Origin: Aphelocoma coerulescens
Lineage: Eukaryota; Chordata; Aves; Passeriformes; Corvidae
Reading direction: 5' to 3'
Assembly: GCF_041296385.1 (NCBI RefSeq)
Contig: NC_091017.1
Location: forward strand, 13,758,001-13,822,000
Length of the DNA: 64,000 bases
Part shown: one piece after another, positions 63,601 to 64,000 of the stretch
Position numbering within the stretch: position 1 is the first letter of the stretch
Layout of the letters: every line of letters begins with the position of its first letter
Position numbers and translations under genes: made by a program
Notes under the pieces: model-generated
Databases searched by the model: none
The model's input: only the letters and a program-made list of their open reading frames with translations
What the model was told of the DNA's origin: nothing

Positions 63601-64000
63601 TACCAAACTTCACCATTAACCTAATCTAGATAATTCTTGTGTTATTCTGAGGGGACACCGGCAGAAATTTTTGAGCACTGGTCAGACATAACTACTTTTG
63701 AAAATCTGTGGTGAAATCATGCTGGGAAAAGAGGCTACCCAAAAAATAAAAATACTTTTTCTACTCCTTTAGGTGAAAAAAGATGGATTTTTACGCCATC
63801 AACATGGAATCCTTTCTAAAATCAGTGGGTATTGGAGAAACACACAGATTTCGTCACACAGATATAGTATCAAAATGGAGTCCCAAGGCTCCACTTGAGA
63901 AAGGAAAACATGTTTTTTCTGACTGTTGCTCCACTTTGAGTCCTTATTAATTAGTAAGGAGAAATACAGCATTTTTCATATATGTTTCATTAAAAATTGT
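51661..64000. other. Non-coding stretch to the window end, no gene supported
   Basis: AT-rich DNA with chance frames of at most 102 codons. A patch at about 52840-53340 is less AT-rich and ends in an AATAAAGCTTTC block (53292) that resembles an LTR R/U5, without provable ends. A short TG-rich run lies at 57200-57216. Nothing else is recognised. Confidence 0.5.

Noticed and set aside
40000..64000. Minus-strand exons of INPP4B, expected 3' of IL15 from synteny
   Set aside because: No splice-flanked frame resembling it could be found; the gene probably lies beyond the window.
1..64000. CRISPR arrays, operons, tRNA or rRNA genes
   Set aside because: No regularly spaced repeats, tRNA cloverleaf signatures or rRNA blocks were seen; the sequence is vertebrate nuclear DNA.

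Overview
This window is ordinary vertebrate nuclear DNA, almost certainly from a bird and most likely a songbird. It is AT-rich, intron- and intergenic-dominated, and has no operon-like or prokaryotic structure. The avian call rests on CR1-type LINE remnants (one long, three short), on several LTR fragments of endogenous retroviruses, and on an interleukin-15 gene with a bird-like compact 3' half. Nearly all open reading frames in the window are chance frames in non-coding or repeat DNA.

The one real protein-coding gene I can support is IL15, on the + strand. Four coding exons (38020-38101, 38258-38299, 39133-39276, 39803-39916) join with canonical GT-AG introns into a 126-residue reading frame covering the whole mature cytokine. 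The signal-peptide exon(s) and 5' UTR are not securely found; a candidate exon at 36429-36572 is hydrophobic but out of phase with the next exon. A CR1 fragment sits in the intron between the second and third of these exons.

Layout: 1-8400 non-coding with a solo LTR flanked by a 5-bp target duplication (585-885). 8940-9080 holds a short 67-bp tandem repeat. 9300-11450 is a decayed CR1 LINE. 14457-16210 is an ERV LTR of about 1.4 kb plus a tRNA-Val-type primer binding site, itself invaded by a second, opposite-strand solo LTR (14646-14973) with its own target duplication; this is a nested insertion that can be read base by base. 16679-16763 is a TA microsatellite. 19440-19700 is LTR-like. 23074-23847 is a nearly perfect 387-bp tandem duplication. 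25559-25643 is an interstitial telomere-like array mixing the vertebrate hexamer with a CCCTAAA heptamer. 25644-38000 is probably the 5' part of the IL15 locus. 40000-64000 is downstream intergenic DNA with one CR1 fragment and no supported gene.

I found no previously undescribed system. The most useful observations are the IL15 exon structure with four extra cysteines, the nested LTRs and the Val-type primer site, the heptameric telomere-like array, and the 387-bp duplication.
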